Origin: an uncultured Solirubrobacteraceae bacterium
GTDB lineage: Bacteria; Actinomycetota; Thermoleophilia; Solirubrobacterales; Solirubrobacteraceae
Length of the DNA: 5,163 nt
Reading direction: 5' to 3'
Assembly (NCBI GenBank): GCA_902806215.1
Contig: CADCVT010000362.1
Coordinates: 1-5,163, forward strand
Below are positions 1-5,163 of this stretch, in pieces (position 1 is the stretch's first letter; every line of letters begins with the position of its first letter). The position numbers were made by a program, and so were the translations under genes. A model generated the notes under the pieces. That model made no database searches, was not told where the DNA came from, and saw only the letters and a program-made list of their open reading frames with translations.

Positions 1-47
1 CGCCGCTGGACCTGCGCGTGGCCGAGCTGCTCCTCGGGGGCTCGTAG
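1..47 (+). CDS. ispD: 3' end of probable IspD (MEP cytidylyltransferase), partial
   Basis: Only the last 14 complete codons are present, reading PLDLRVAELLLGGS and then TAG at 45-47; the start lies before the window. The pattern P-x-D-L-x-x-A-E-x-L-L resembles the extreme C terminus of 2-C-methyl-D-erythritol 4-phosphate cytidylyltransferase (IspD), which commonly ends in a 'T-x-P-E-D-L-x-x-A-E' helix. IspD makes CDP-methylerythritol from MEP and CTP in the non-mevalonate isoprenoid pathway. The presence of ispF one gene downstream supports the call, because ispD and ispF are often adjacent or fused. The fragment is too short to prove identity, so the name rests on the motif plus context. Confidence 0.55.
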   Translation, partial: PLDLRVAELLLGGS

Positions 48-51
48 TCTC

Positions 52-57
52 AGGCGG
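52..57 (+). promoter_or_regulatory. Possible ribosome binding site of the PHP gene
   Basis: AGGCGG lies three bases before the TTG codon at 61. It is an imperfect Shine-Dalgarno sequence with shorter than ideal spacing. It still supports TTG 61 as the start, because no ATG, GTG or TTG occurs in that frame between position 1 and 61, and the first metal-binding motif begins at residue 4. Confidence 0.4.
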
Positions 58-60
58 GCC

Positions 61-894
61 TTGCTCACCGACCTCCACGTCCATCTGCGGCCCGACGACC
101 TCGAGGCGTCCGCCGCCGACCACTTCACCGCTCACAACGCCGATCGCTACCGGACCGTCGCCGCCGAGCGCGGGATCGCCGAGCTCGGCGTCGCCGAGCA
201 CATCTACCGCTTCTCCGCCGCCCTGGACGTCTGGCAGCACCCGCTGTGGCGCCGCTACGGGATCGACGACATCGACGCGTACTGCGGGTTCGTGCGCGAG
301 GAGACCGACCTGCGGCTCGGCATCGAGGCCGACTTCATCCCCGGCCGCGAGGACCGCATGGCCGAGCTGCTCGAGCAGCGCGACTGGGACTACGTGGTCG
401 GTTCGGTCCACTTCCTCGGCGACCACGCCGTCGACTACGACAAGTACGACGTGTGGACGAGCGGCCAGTCGCCGGACAAGGTGTGGGCCAAGTACTTCGA
501 CTGGCTGGGGGAGGCCGCCCGCACTCAGATGTTCGACATCCTCGCCCATCCCGACCTCGTGAAGATGTGGGGAAGCGAGCGCCCGCGGCCCGAGGGCGAC
601 CTGCGGCGGTTCTACGATCGTGCGATGGAGGGGATCGCGGAGTCGCAGATCGCCGTGGAGGTCTCGACCGCGGGTCTGCGCAAGCCGATCGGCGAGCTGT
701 ACCCCGACACGGCGTTCCTCGAGATGGTCATCGACGCCGGCAACCCGATCGCCCTGTCGAGCGACGCGCACACGCCCGACCAGCTCGGCTTCCGCTACGA
801 CGACGCGATCAAGACGCTGACCGACCTCGGGATCACCGAGCTCGCCGTCTTCGACCGGCGCGAGCGCCGCCTCGAGCCGATCGGCCCGTCGTGA
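61..894 (+). CDS. PHP-domain phosphoesterase, HisJ-type histidinol-phosphatase family
   Basis: A 277-residue cytoplasmic protein with a complete PHP-domain metal site. Visible motifs in order are DLHVH (H6, H8), AEH (E46, H47), GIEADF (E89, D91), GSVHF (H117), AHPDL (H163, D165), VEVSTAGLRK (E200) and SSDAHTP (D235, H237). The set and the 'E-x-x-T-A-G-L-R-K ... YP' block are typical of the HisJ/HisK family, whose characterised members hydrolyse L-histidinol phosphate to L-histidinol and phosphate in histidine synthesis. The length fits that family (about 260-280 residues). TTG at 61 is the only usable start before the first motif. The gene follows the probable ispD after 13 bases and overlaps ispF by four bases (GTGA, 891-894), so it is probably co-translated with MEP-pathway genes rather than with his genes. 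The family is certain from the motifs; the substrate is not, since other PHP phosphoesterases share these ligands. No residue of the metal set is missing. Confidence 0.85.
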   Translation: MLTDLHVHLRPDDLEASAADHFTAHNADRYRTVAAERGIAELGVAEHIYRFSAALDVWQHPLWRRYGIDDIDAYCGFVREETDLRLGIEADFIPGREDRMAELLEQRDWDYVVGSVHFLGDHAVDYDKYDVWTSGQSPDKVWAKYFDWLGEAARTQMFDILAHPDLVKMWGSERPRPEGDLRRFYDRAMEGIAESQIAVEVSTAGLRKPIGELYPDTAFLEMVIDAGNPIALSSDAHTPDQLGFRYDDAIKTLTDLGITELAVFDRRERRLEPIGPS

Positions 895-1364
895 GCGTCT
901 CGACCGGCATCGGCTGGGACAGCCACCGCCTCGCCGAGGGACGGCCGCTGATCCTCGGCGGCGTCACCGTCGAGCACGACCGCGGCCTCGACGGCCACTC
1001 CGACGCCGACGTCCTCACGCACGCCGTGATCGACGCGCTCCTCGGCGCCGCCGGCCTCGGCGACATCGGCGAGCACTTCCCCGACACCGACCAGGCCTAC
1101 GCCGGGGCCGACTCGATCTCGCTGCTGCGCGACGTGGTTGCGCTCCTCGGCAACCGCGAGGTCCTGCACGTCGACACGACGCTGCTGATGGAGCGGCCGA
1201 AGCTCAAGCCCTACAAGGACACGATCCGCGAGACGCTCGCCGGCGCGCTGGGGGTGACGGTGGACCGGGTGAACATCAAGGCGTCGACCGGCGAGGGCAT
1301 CGGCTTCGTCGGCCGTGAGGAGGGCGTCGCCGCGCTCGCTGTCGCGACGCTGTCGCGTCCGTGA
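891..1364 (+). CDS. ispF: 2-C-methyl-D-erythritol 2,4-cyclodiphosphate synthase
   Basis: IspF converts CDP-methylerythritol 2-phosphate to methylerythritol cyclodiphosphate with release of CMP, the fifth step of the MEP isoprenoid pathway; it works in the cytoplasm as a homotrimer. The 157-residue length is normal. The N-terminal G-I-G-W-D-S-H block gives zinc ligands D10 and H12, and the third ligand is H44 in HSDADVLTHA. GLGDIGEHFPDTD (55-67) and the C-terminal KASTGEGIGFVGREEG (130-145, with T133 and E135) are further family signatures. GTG 891 is chosen because it gives the expected N terminus seven residues before the D-x-H motif and overlaps the preceding stop as GTGA. I see no separate Shine-Dalgarno sequence, so translation is probably coupled to the PHP gene. 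Its own stop overlaps the next start in the same way. The gene appears intact. Confidence 0.96.
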   Translation: MSVSTGIGWDSHRLAEGRPLILGGVTVEHDRGLDGHSDADVLTHAVIDALLGAAGLGDIGEHFPDTDQAYAGADSISLLRDVVALLGNREVLHVDTTLLMERPKLKPYKDTIRETLAGALGVTVDRVNIKASTGEGIGFVGREEGVAALAVATLSRP

Positions 1365-2965
1365 GCTGGCTGCCGCTCGCGGCAGGCGGCGAGCACGAGC
1401 TCGAGTGGGTCCTCCTGGGGATCCTCGTCGGGCTCGCCGGGCTGTTCGTCCTGGCGTACCTGACGAACGTCCCGTACCCGATCTGGCTGACCGTCGGCGG
1501 CTGCGGCCTGGCCTTCGCGCCGGGGATCCCGGACGTCGAGCTCGAGCCCGACCTCGTGCTCATCATCGCGCTGCCGCCGCTGCTGTACGCGGCGGCGCTG
1601 TACTCCGACCTGCGCGAGCTGAGACGGAACGTCCGGCCGATCGGACTGCTCGCGGTCGGCCTGGTCCTGTTCACGACGCTCGGCATCGCTGCGATCGCGC
1701 ACATGCTCATCCCGGGGCTGTCGTGGGAGGCGGCGTTCGTGCTCGGCGCCGTGCTCGGCCCGACCGACCCGGTCGCGGCGACCGCGATCGCCGGCCGCGT
1801 CGGGGCGCCGCGGCGGGTCGTCTCGGTGCTCGAGGGCGAGAGCCTGATCAACGACGCCACCGCGCTGACCGCGTTCAAGTTCGCGGTCGCCGCGGCCACC
1901 GCGGGGACGTTCTCGCTGTCGGAGGCCGCAGGCGAGTTCGTCCTGAGCGTCGCGGGCGGGCTCGCGATCGGCGCGGCGGTCGGCGTCGTCGTCGTGTGGC
2001 TGCGGGTGCGGATCGCCGACGGGGCGACGCAGTCGTTCTTCTCGCTCGTCAGCGCGTACTTCGCCTACCTGCCGGCCGACGCCCTGGGGGTCTCGGGCGT
2101 GGTCGCCGCGGTGACGACCGGCATCTACGTCGGGTGGAACACGCCGCGCATCGTCGACGCGACGACGCGGCTGCAGCTCTACGCGATGTGGGACGTCGTC
2201 GTGTTCCTGCTGAACTCGATGCTGTTCGTGCTCGTCGGGCTCCAGCTCCCGTCGGTGCTCGACGACCTGCAGGAGCGCGACCCCGCGCGGCTCGCCCTGT
2301 ACGCGCTCGTGATCGCCCTGGCGGTGATGGCGATCCGCTTCGCGTGGGTGTTCCCGGCGACGTACCTGCCGCGGCTGGTGTCGCGGCGACTGCGCGAGAA
2401 GGACCCGACGCCGCGATGGCAGTCGATCTTCGTCGTCGCGTTCACCGGGATGCGCGGCGCGGTCTCGCTCGCCGCGGCGCTCGCCATCCCCGAGTCCGTC
2501 GCGGGGCGCGACCTCATCGTGTTCCTCTGCTTCACGACGATCCTGTGGACCGTCTGCGTCGAGGGGCTCTCGCTGCCGTGGCTGCTGCGCAGGCTCGGCG
2601 TGCAGGAGGACGACACGCCGCAGCGCGAGGAGGACAAGGCGCGGATGGTGGCCGCCGAGGCGGCGATCCGGCGCATCGACGAGCTCGCCGACGAGGACTG
2701 GGTGCGCGAGGACACCGCCGAGCGGGTGCGCGGGATGTACCGCTTCCGCCGCGACCGCTTCCGGGAGCGGCTCGGCAAGGAGGTCGACGGCCGCTTCGAG
2801 GAGAACATCGACGGCCGGTCGCTCGACTTCCAGCGGATCTCGCGCGAGATGATCGTCGCCCAGCGCGACGCCCTGAACGAACTGCGGCGCCAAGGGCACA
2901 TCGGCGACGACGTCATGCGGCGGGTCCAGCGCGACCTCGATCTCGAGGAGTCGAGGCTCAACTGA
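1361..2965 (+). CDS. Na+/H+ antiporter, CPA1 (NhaP/YjcE-like) family
   Basis: A 534-residue inner-membrane antiporter that probably exchanges cytoplasmic Na+ (or K+) for external H+ and so serves pH and salt homeostasis. About 12 hydrophobic segments lie between residues 15 and 410. CPA1 hallmarks are LPPLLYAAAL (71-80), LGPTDPVAATAIAGR (132-146), the ion-binding Asn-Asp pair N164-D165 in EGESLINDATAL, the FLLNSMLFVLVGLQLP segment (282-297) and FTGMRGAVSLAAALAIP (361-377) with the conserved R365. From about 412 to the end is a charged, helical cytoplasmic tail rich in Glu, Arg and Asp, as is usual for bacterial CPA1 members and probably regulatory. GTG 1361 overlaps the ispF stop (GTGA) and leaves a short N terminus before the first membrane helix; no Shine-Dalgarno sequence is evident, so coupling to ispF is likely. 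Ion preference cannot be told from sequence. The gene appears full length. Confidence 0.92.
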   Translation: MSWLPLAAGGEHELEWVLLGILVGLAGLFVLAYLTNVPYPIWLTVGGCGLAFAPGIPDVELEPDLVLIIALPPLLYAAALYSDLRELRRNVRPIGLLAVGLVLFTTLGIAAIAHMLIPGLSWEAAFVLGAVLGPTDPVAATAIAGRVGAPRRVVSVLEGESLINDATALTAFKFAVAAATAGTFSLSEAAGEFVLSVAGGLAIGAAVGVVVVWLRVRIADGATQSFFSLVSAYFAYLPADALGVSGVVAAVTTGIYVGWNTPRIVDATTRLQLYAMWDVVVFLLNSMLFVLVGLQLPSVLDDLQERDPARLALYALVIALAVMAIRFAWVFPATYLPRLVSRRLREKDPTPRWQSIFVVAFTGMRGAVSLAAALAIPESVAGRDLIVFLCFTTILWTVCVEGLSLPWLLRRLGVQEDDTPQREEDKARMVAAEAAIRRIDELADEDWVREDTAERVRGMYRFRRDRFRERLGKEVDGRFEENIDGRSLDFQRISREMIVAQRDALNELRRQGHIGDDVMRRVQRDLDLEESRLN

Positions 2966-2971
2966 GCGCTC

Positions 2972-2995
2972 GGGCGGCCGACCACCCAGGGGGTG
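2972..2995 (+). promoter_or_regulatory. Possible start-codon hairpin before the HD-GYP gene
   Basis: CACCC (2983-2987) pairs perfectly with GGGTG (2991-2995) around a three-base AGG loop. This would bury the GTG start codon (2993-2995) and the purine run AGGGG (2988-2992), which is the only ribosome-binding-like sequence here and sits directly against the start. The same C-rich arm (2982-2987) can instead pair with GGGCGG (2972-2977), with one mismatch and a CCGA loop, which would free the start. Such short GC stems are common by chance in DNA this rich in GC, so function is only a suggestion. Confidence 0.2.
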
Positions 2996-4723
2996 ACGGC
3001 CCGTGCCGCTTCCGTTCGCCTGCTCGCAGCGGGCCTCGTCGCGATCCTGCTCGCCGCGGCGCTGCTCGCGACCGGCGCCCTCGACCGCGTCGAGGCCGAG
3101 TCCGTCGACGCGCGGTTCGCCCTGCGCGGAGACCGGCCGGTCGACGACATCGCCGTGGTGGCGATCGACGAGGCCACGTTCACCGACCTCGACGCGACGT
3201 GGCCGCTGCAGCGCACCGCGCACGCCCGCGTCGTCGACCGGCTGCGCGAGGCCGGCGTGCGGCTCATCGTCTACGACGTCCAGTTCACCGAGCCGTCGCT
3301 CGACGAGCGCGACGACCTCGCGCTGTACGACGCCATCGACCGCGCCGGCGGTGCCGTGCTCGCCACCGGCGAGAGCGACGAGCAGGGACGCACCGCCGTG
3401 CTCGGCGGCGACGAGGCGCTCGCCGCCATCGACGCCGAGGCCGGCGCGATCAACATGCCCACCGACCGCGGCGTCGTGCGCCGCTGGTCGCGCAGGGCCG
3501 GCAAGCTCACCGCCGTTCCCGCCGTCGTCGCCCGGCGCCTCGGGCGACCGCTGTCGCCGGGCGACTTCGACGCCGACGGCGAGGCGTTCATCGACTTCCG
3601 CGGCGGGCCGCGCACGTTCCGCACGCTGTCGTTCTCCGACGTCCACGACGGCCGCTTCGACCGGGCGGCGCTACGCGGGCGGATCGTCGTGGTCGGCGCG
3701 TCCGCCCCCACGCTGCAGGACGTCCACCCGACCGCCACGAGCGGCGACGCGATGATGGCCGGCCCCGAGGTCCAGGCGAACGCGATCTGGACCGCGCTGC
3801 GCGGCAACCCCCTGCGCGCCGCGCCGGAGTGGACGGCGCTCCTGCTCATCGTGCTGCTCGGTGCGGCCGCGCCGCTCGCCGCACTGCGCCTGATGCTGCG
3901 GTGGGTGACGCTCGTCGCCTTCGGGCTCGCCGTGGCGCTGCTCGTCGGCGCCTGGCTCGCGTTCGCGCGCGGGACCGTCGTGCCGGTCGTCGCGCCGCTG
4001 CTGGCGCTCGGGCTGAGCGCAGCCGGGACCGTGATCGCCGGCTACCTCCTCACCGCGCGTGCCCGCAAGCGCGCCGAGGCGTCGAGCGCGCGGCTCGAGC
4101 GCGAGGTCCTCGCGCGGACCCTGCAGGTGCGCGAGGCCCAGCTCGAGCTCGCCTTCCGCCTTGCCGAGGTCGCCGAGCGGCGCGACCACGCCACGGGCAA
4201 GCACATCGACCGCATGAGCCAGCTGTGCGAGGAGATCGCGCTGGGGCTGGGGTGGAGCGACGCCGACGCCGAGATGCTGCGCCACGCGAGCGTGCTGCAC
4301 GACGTCGGCAAGGTCGCGATCCCCGACCGGGTGCTGCTCAAGCCGGGCAAGCTCGACGCGGAGGAGTGGGCGCTCATGAAGACCCACACGACGGTCGGCG
4401 CCGAGATGCTGTCGGGCTCGACGTCGCCGCTGCTGCAGCTCGCCGAGCAGGTCGCGCTCACGCACCACGAGCGCTGGGACGGCGGCGGGTACCCGCACGG
4501 CCTCGTGGGCGAGTCGATCCCGATCGAGGGGCGGATCGCCGCGGTGTGCGACGTCTACGACGCGCTCACGAACGAGCGCCCGTACAAGCGCGCGTGGAGC
4601 GTCGACGAGGCGCTCGACGTCATCCGGGAGGAGCGCGGGCGCCAGTTCGATCCGACGGTCGTCGACGTGTTCCTGCGGATCGTCTCGCCTGCGGGCGACC
4701 GCCCCGCGGCGCTCGCGGCCTGA
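2993..4723 (+). CDS. CHASE2-sensor HD-GYP protein, probable c-di-GMP phosphodiesterase
   Basis: A 576-residue membrane signalling protein. An N-terminal membrane helix or signal anchor (about 8-29) is followed by an extracytoplasmic CHASE2 domain (about 30-275; note VVAIDEATF at 55-63 and IVVVGASAPTLQDVHPTA at 231-248). Three membrane helices (about 281-299, 303-324 and 327-352) and a charged linker likely to be coiled coil (about 353-393) lead to the HD-GYP domain (about 394-565). HD-GYP enzymes hydrolyse cyclic-di-GMP, usually to GMP. All key positions are present: E395, H399, HD at 436-437, K440, H465, HH at 491-492, the GYP triplet 499-501, D520, and R529 and K532 in the ligand-binding stretch. 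There is no GGDEF or EAL domain. GTG 2993 is the only start in this frame after the previous stop at 2963-2965 and leaves the signal anchor intact. It follows the antiporter by 27 bases and is probably the last gene of the operon. The CHASE2 ligand is unknown. Confidence 0.93.
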   Translation: MTARAASVRLLAAGLVAILLAAALLATGALDRVEAESVDARFALRGDRPVDDIAVVAIDEATFTDLDATWPLQRTAHARVVDRLREAGVRLIVYDVQFTEPSLDERDDLALYDAIDRAGGAVLATGESDEQGRTAVLGGDEALAAIDAEAGAINMPTDRGVVRRWSRRAGKLTAVPAVVARRLGRPLSPGDFDADGEAFIDFRGGPRTFRTLSFSDVHDGRFDRAALRGRIVVVGASAPTLQDVHPTATSGDAMMAGPEVQANAIWTALRGNPLRAAPEWTALLLIVLLGAAAPLAALRLMLRWVTLVAFGLAVALLVGAWLAFARGTVVPVVAPLLALGLSAAGTVIAGYLLTARARKRAEASSARLEREVLARTLQVREAQLELAFRLAEVAERRDHATGKHIDRMSQLCEEIALGLGWSDADAEMLRHASVLHDVGKVAIPDRVLLKPGKLDAEEWALMKTHTTVGAEMLSGSTSPLLQLAEQVALTHHERWDGGGYPHGLVGESIPIEGRIAAVCDVYDALTNERPYKRAWSVDEALDVIREERGRQFDPTVVDVFLRIVSPAGDRPAALAA

Positions 4724-4737
4724 CCGCGACTACGCGG
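4713..4737. terminator. Possible compact bidirectional terminator at convergent gene ends
   Basis: Two overlapping hairpins share one arm. TCGCGG (4713-4718) pairs perfectly with CCGCGA (4724-4729) around a CCTGA loop that contains the plus-strand stop codon. CCGCG (4724-4728) also pairs perfectly with CGCGG (4733-4737) around an ACTA loop that contains most of the minus-strand stop. No T-run follows on either strand, so this is not a classic intrinsic terminator; T-poor hairpins are often proposed as terminators in high-GC actinobacteria. The stems are only 5-6 base pairs, so the call is tentative. Confidence 0.3.
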
Positions 4738-5163
4738 GCTGCTGCTCGGCGACCTGCGCGTCGGTCGGCTCGTTGAGCCGGAAGAGCCGCTCGTTGTGCC
4801 AGTGCTCCTCGAGGGCGACGACGGCGTCGTCGAGGCTGCCGCCCCGGATGGCCTCGAGGATCCGCTCGTGCTCGGCCACCGAGCCCCGCGCGAGCGCCGG
4901 GCGCGCCCAGTAGGCGAGGTCGACGCGGCGCGAGCGGTCGCGCAGGCGGCCGAGCATCGCGATGAGGTCCTCGTTGTCGGAGGTCGCGTCGAAGGCGCCG
5001 TGGAACGCGAGGTCGGCGGCGAGCGCCTCCTTCGTGCGGTGCCGCTCGACCGCCTTGGCCAGCGCGGCGTTGGCGCGCTCCATCTCGGCGAGGACGTCGT
5101 CGGAGAGCGGCCAGCCGCTGCGCAGCGCGAGCGTCTCCAGCGCGGACATGATCGGCACGAGCC
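4730..5163 (-). CDS. GntR/FadR-type regulator, C-terminal FCD domain, 5' end cut off
   Basis: The visible 143 residues read into the window edge without a stop. They form an all-helical FCD domain, the effector-binding half of FadR-subfamily GntR transcription factors. Numbering from the GTG codon at 5156-5158, the metal or ligand site is complete: D49 and H53 in ADLAFHGAF, H97 in VAEHERILEAI and H119 in LEEHWHNERLF, the D-H-H-H pattern typical of FCD domains that bind a metal and a carboxylate ligand. The GTG at 5158 is not taken as the start, because an FCD domain of about 125 residues is normally preceded by a winged-helix DNA-binding domain of 70-80 residues, which would lie beyond 5163. 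The stop is TAG at 4730-4732, six bases from the convergent HD-GYP stop. Such regulators often control catabolism of organic acids or sugar acids, but the target genes are not in view. Confidence 0.88.
   Translation of the reverse strand, partial: LVPIMSALETLALRSGWPLSDDVLAEMERANAALAKAVERHRTKEALAADLAFHGAFDATSDNEDLIAMLGRLRDRSRRVDLAYWARPALARGSVAEHERILEAIRGGSLDDAVVALEEHWHNERLFRLNEPTDAQVAEQQPA

Noticed and set aside
1211..3646. Very long open frame (811 codons) on the minus strand, antisense to ispF, the antiporter and the start of the HD-GYP gene.
   Set aside because: Its translation is a low-complexity mix of Arg, Asp, Glu, Ala, Val and His with no domain, and it is antisense to three genes with clear motifs. 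Long antisense frames are normal where nearly every third codon base is G or C.
3003..3755. GTG at 3003 lies six bases after AGGGGGTGA (2988-2996), which resembles a good ribosome binding site, and opens a 250-codon frame.
   Set aside because: The product is Ser/Pro/Arg/Thr-rich low complexity. The frame starting at 2993 encodes recognisable CHASE2 and HD-GYP domains, so the spacing match is taken as coincidence.
1361..4723. The antiporter and the HD-GYP gene are in the same frame, separated by one TGA (2963-2965) with nine sense codons before the next start; readthrough would give a fusion of about 1120 residues.
   Set aside because: There is a one-in-three chance of sharing a frame. The antiporter tail ends naturally for its family and the second protein has its own signal anchor, so two separate proteins are the simpler reading.
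1315..4776. Open frame of 1153 codons on the plus strand spanning several genes.
   Set aside because: The product is almost wholly Arg, Ala, Gly and Pro, a frame-shifted reading of the real genes, and it crosses their ends. It is a GC-driven shadow.
97..4860. About a dozen CTCGAG palindromes across the window, more than base composition predicts.
   Set aside because: In every case checked the site encodes a Leu-Glu pair in the preferred codons CTC GAG. Codon and dipeptide usage explain it without a protein-binding site.
5156..5158. GTG at the right edge as the true start of a short stand-alone 142-residue minus-strand protein.
   Set aside because: The frame continues upstream to the window edge without a stop, and the visible part is just an FCD domain, which is normally the C-terminal half of a longer GntR-type regulator.

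Overview
This is a gene-dense, very GC-rich bacterial window (about 70% GC or more by eye). Almost every codon ends in G or C, and GTG or TTG starts are used throughout. That pattern, with a full-length HD-GYP protein, a CHASE2 sensor and a HisJ-type PHP phosphatase, suggests a deep-branching high-GC actinobacterium such as a Thermoleophilia/Solirubrobacterales-like lineage. This is inference from gene content; the window holds no marker RNA, and other high-GC phyla are not excluded.

Layout. Positions 1-47 hold the last 14 codons of a plus-strand gene whose tail looks like IspD. After a 13-base gap comes a PHP-family phosphoesterase of the histidinol-phosphatase HisJ type (61-894). It overlaps ispF (891-1364) by four bases (GTGA), and ispF overlaps a CPA1-type Na+/H+ antiporter (1361-2965) by another GTGA. 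After 27 bases comes a membrane protein with an extracytoplasmic CHASE2 sensor and a cytoplasmic HD-GYP domain, a probable cyclic-di-GMP phosphodiesterase (2993-4723). Six bases beyond its stop, the convergent minus-strand gene ends. That gene (4730 to beyond 5163) is the C-terminal FCD domain of a GntR/FadR-type regulator, cut by the window edge before its DNA-binding domain. No stretch over 300 bases lacks a gene.

How the genes work together. The plus-strand genes look like one transcription unit. IspD (if correctly recognised) and IspF are the third and fifth enzymes of the MEP isoprenoid pathway. The PHP phosphatase between them, the antiporter and the CHASE2/HD-GYP protein have no established link to that pathway; their joint placement is the main curiosity. 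The GntR-type gene is a separate unit ending against the operon tail, where two overlapping hairpins could act as a compact terminator. I found no CRISPR, mobile element, RNA gene or clearly new multi-gene system. The items most worth checking are the PHP insertion between ispD and ispF, the domain make-up of the HD-GYP protein and the two small hairpin regions.
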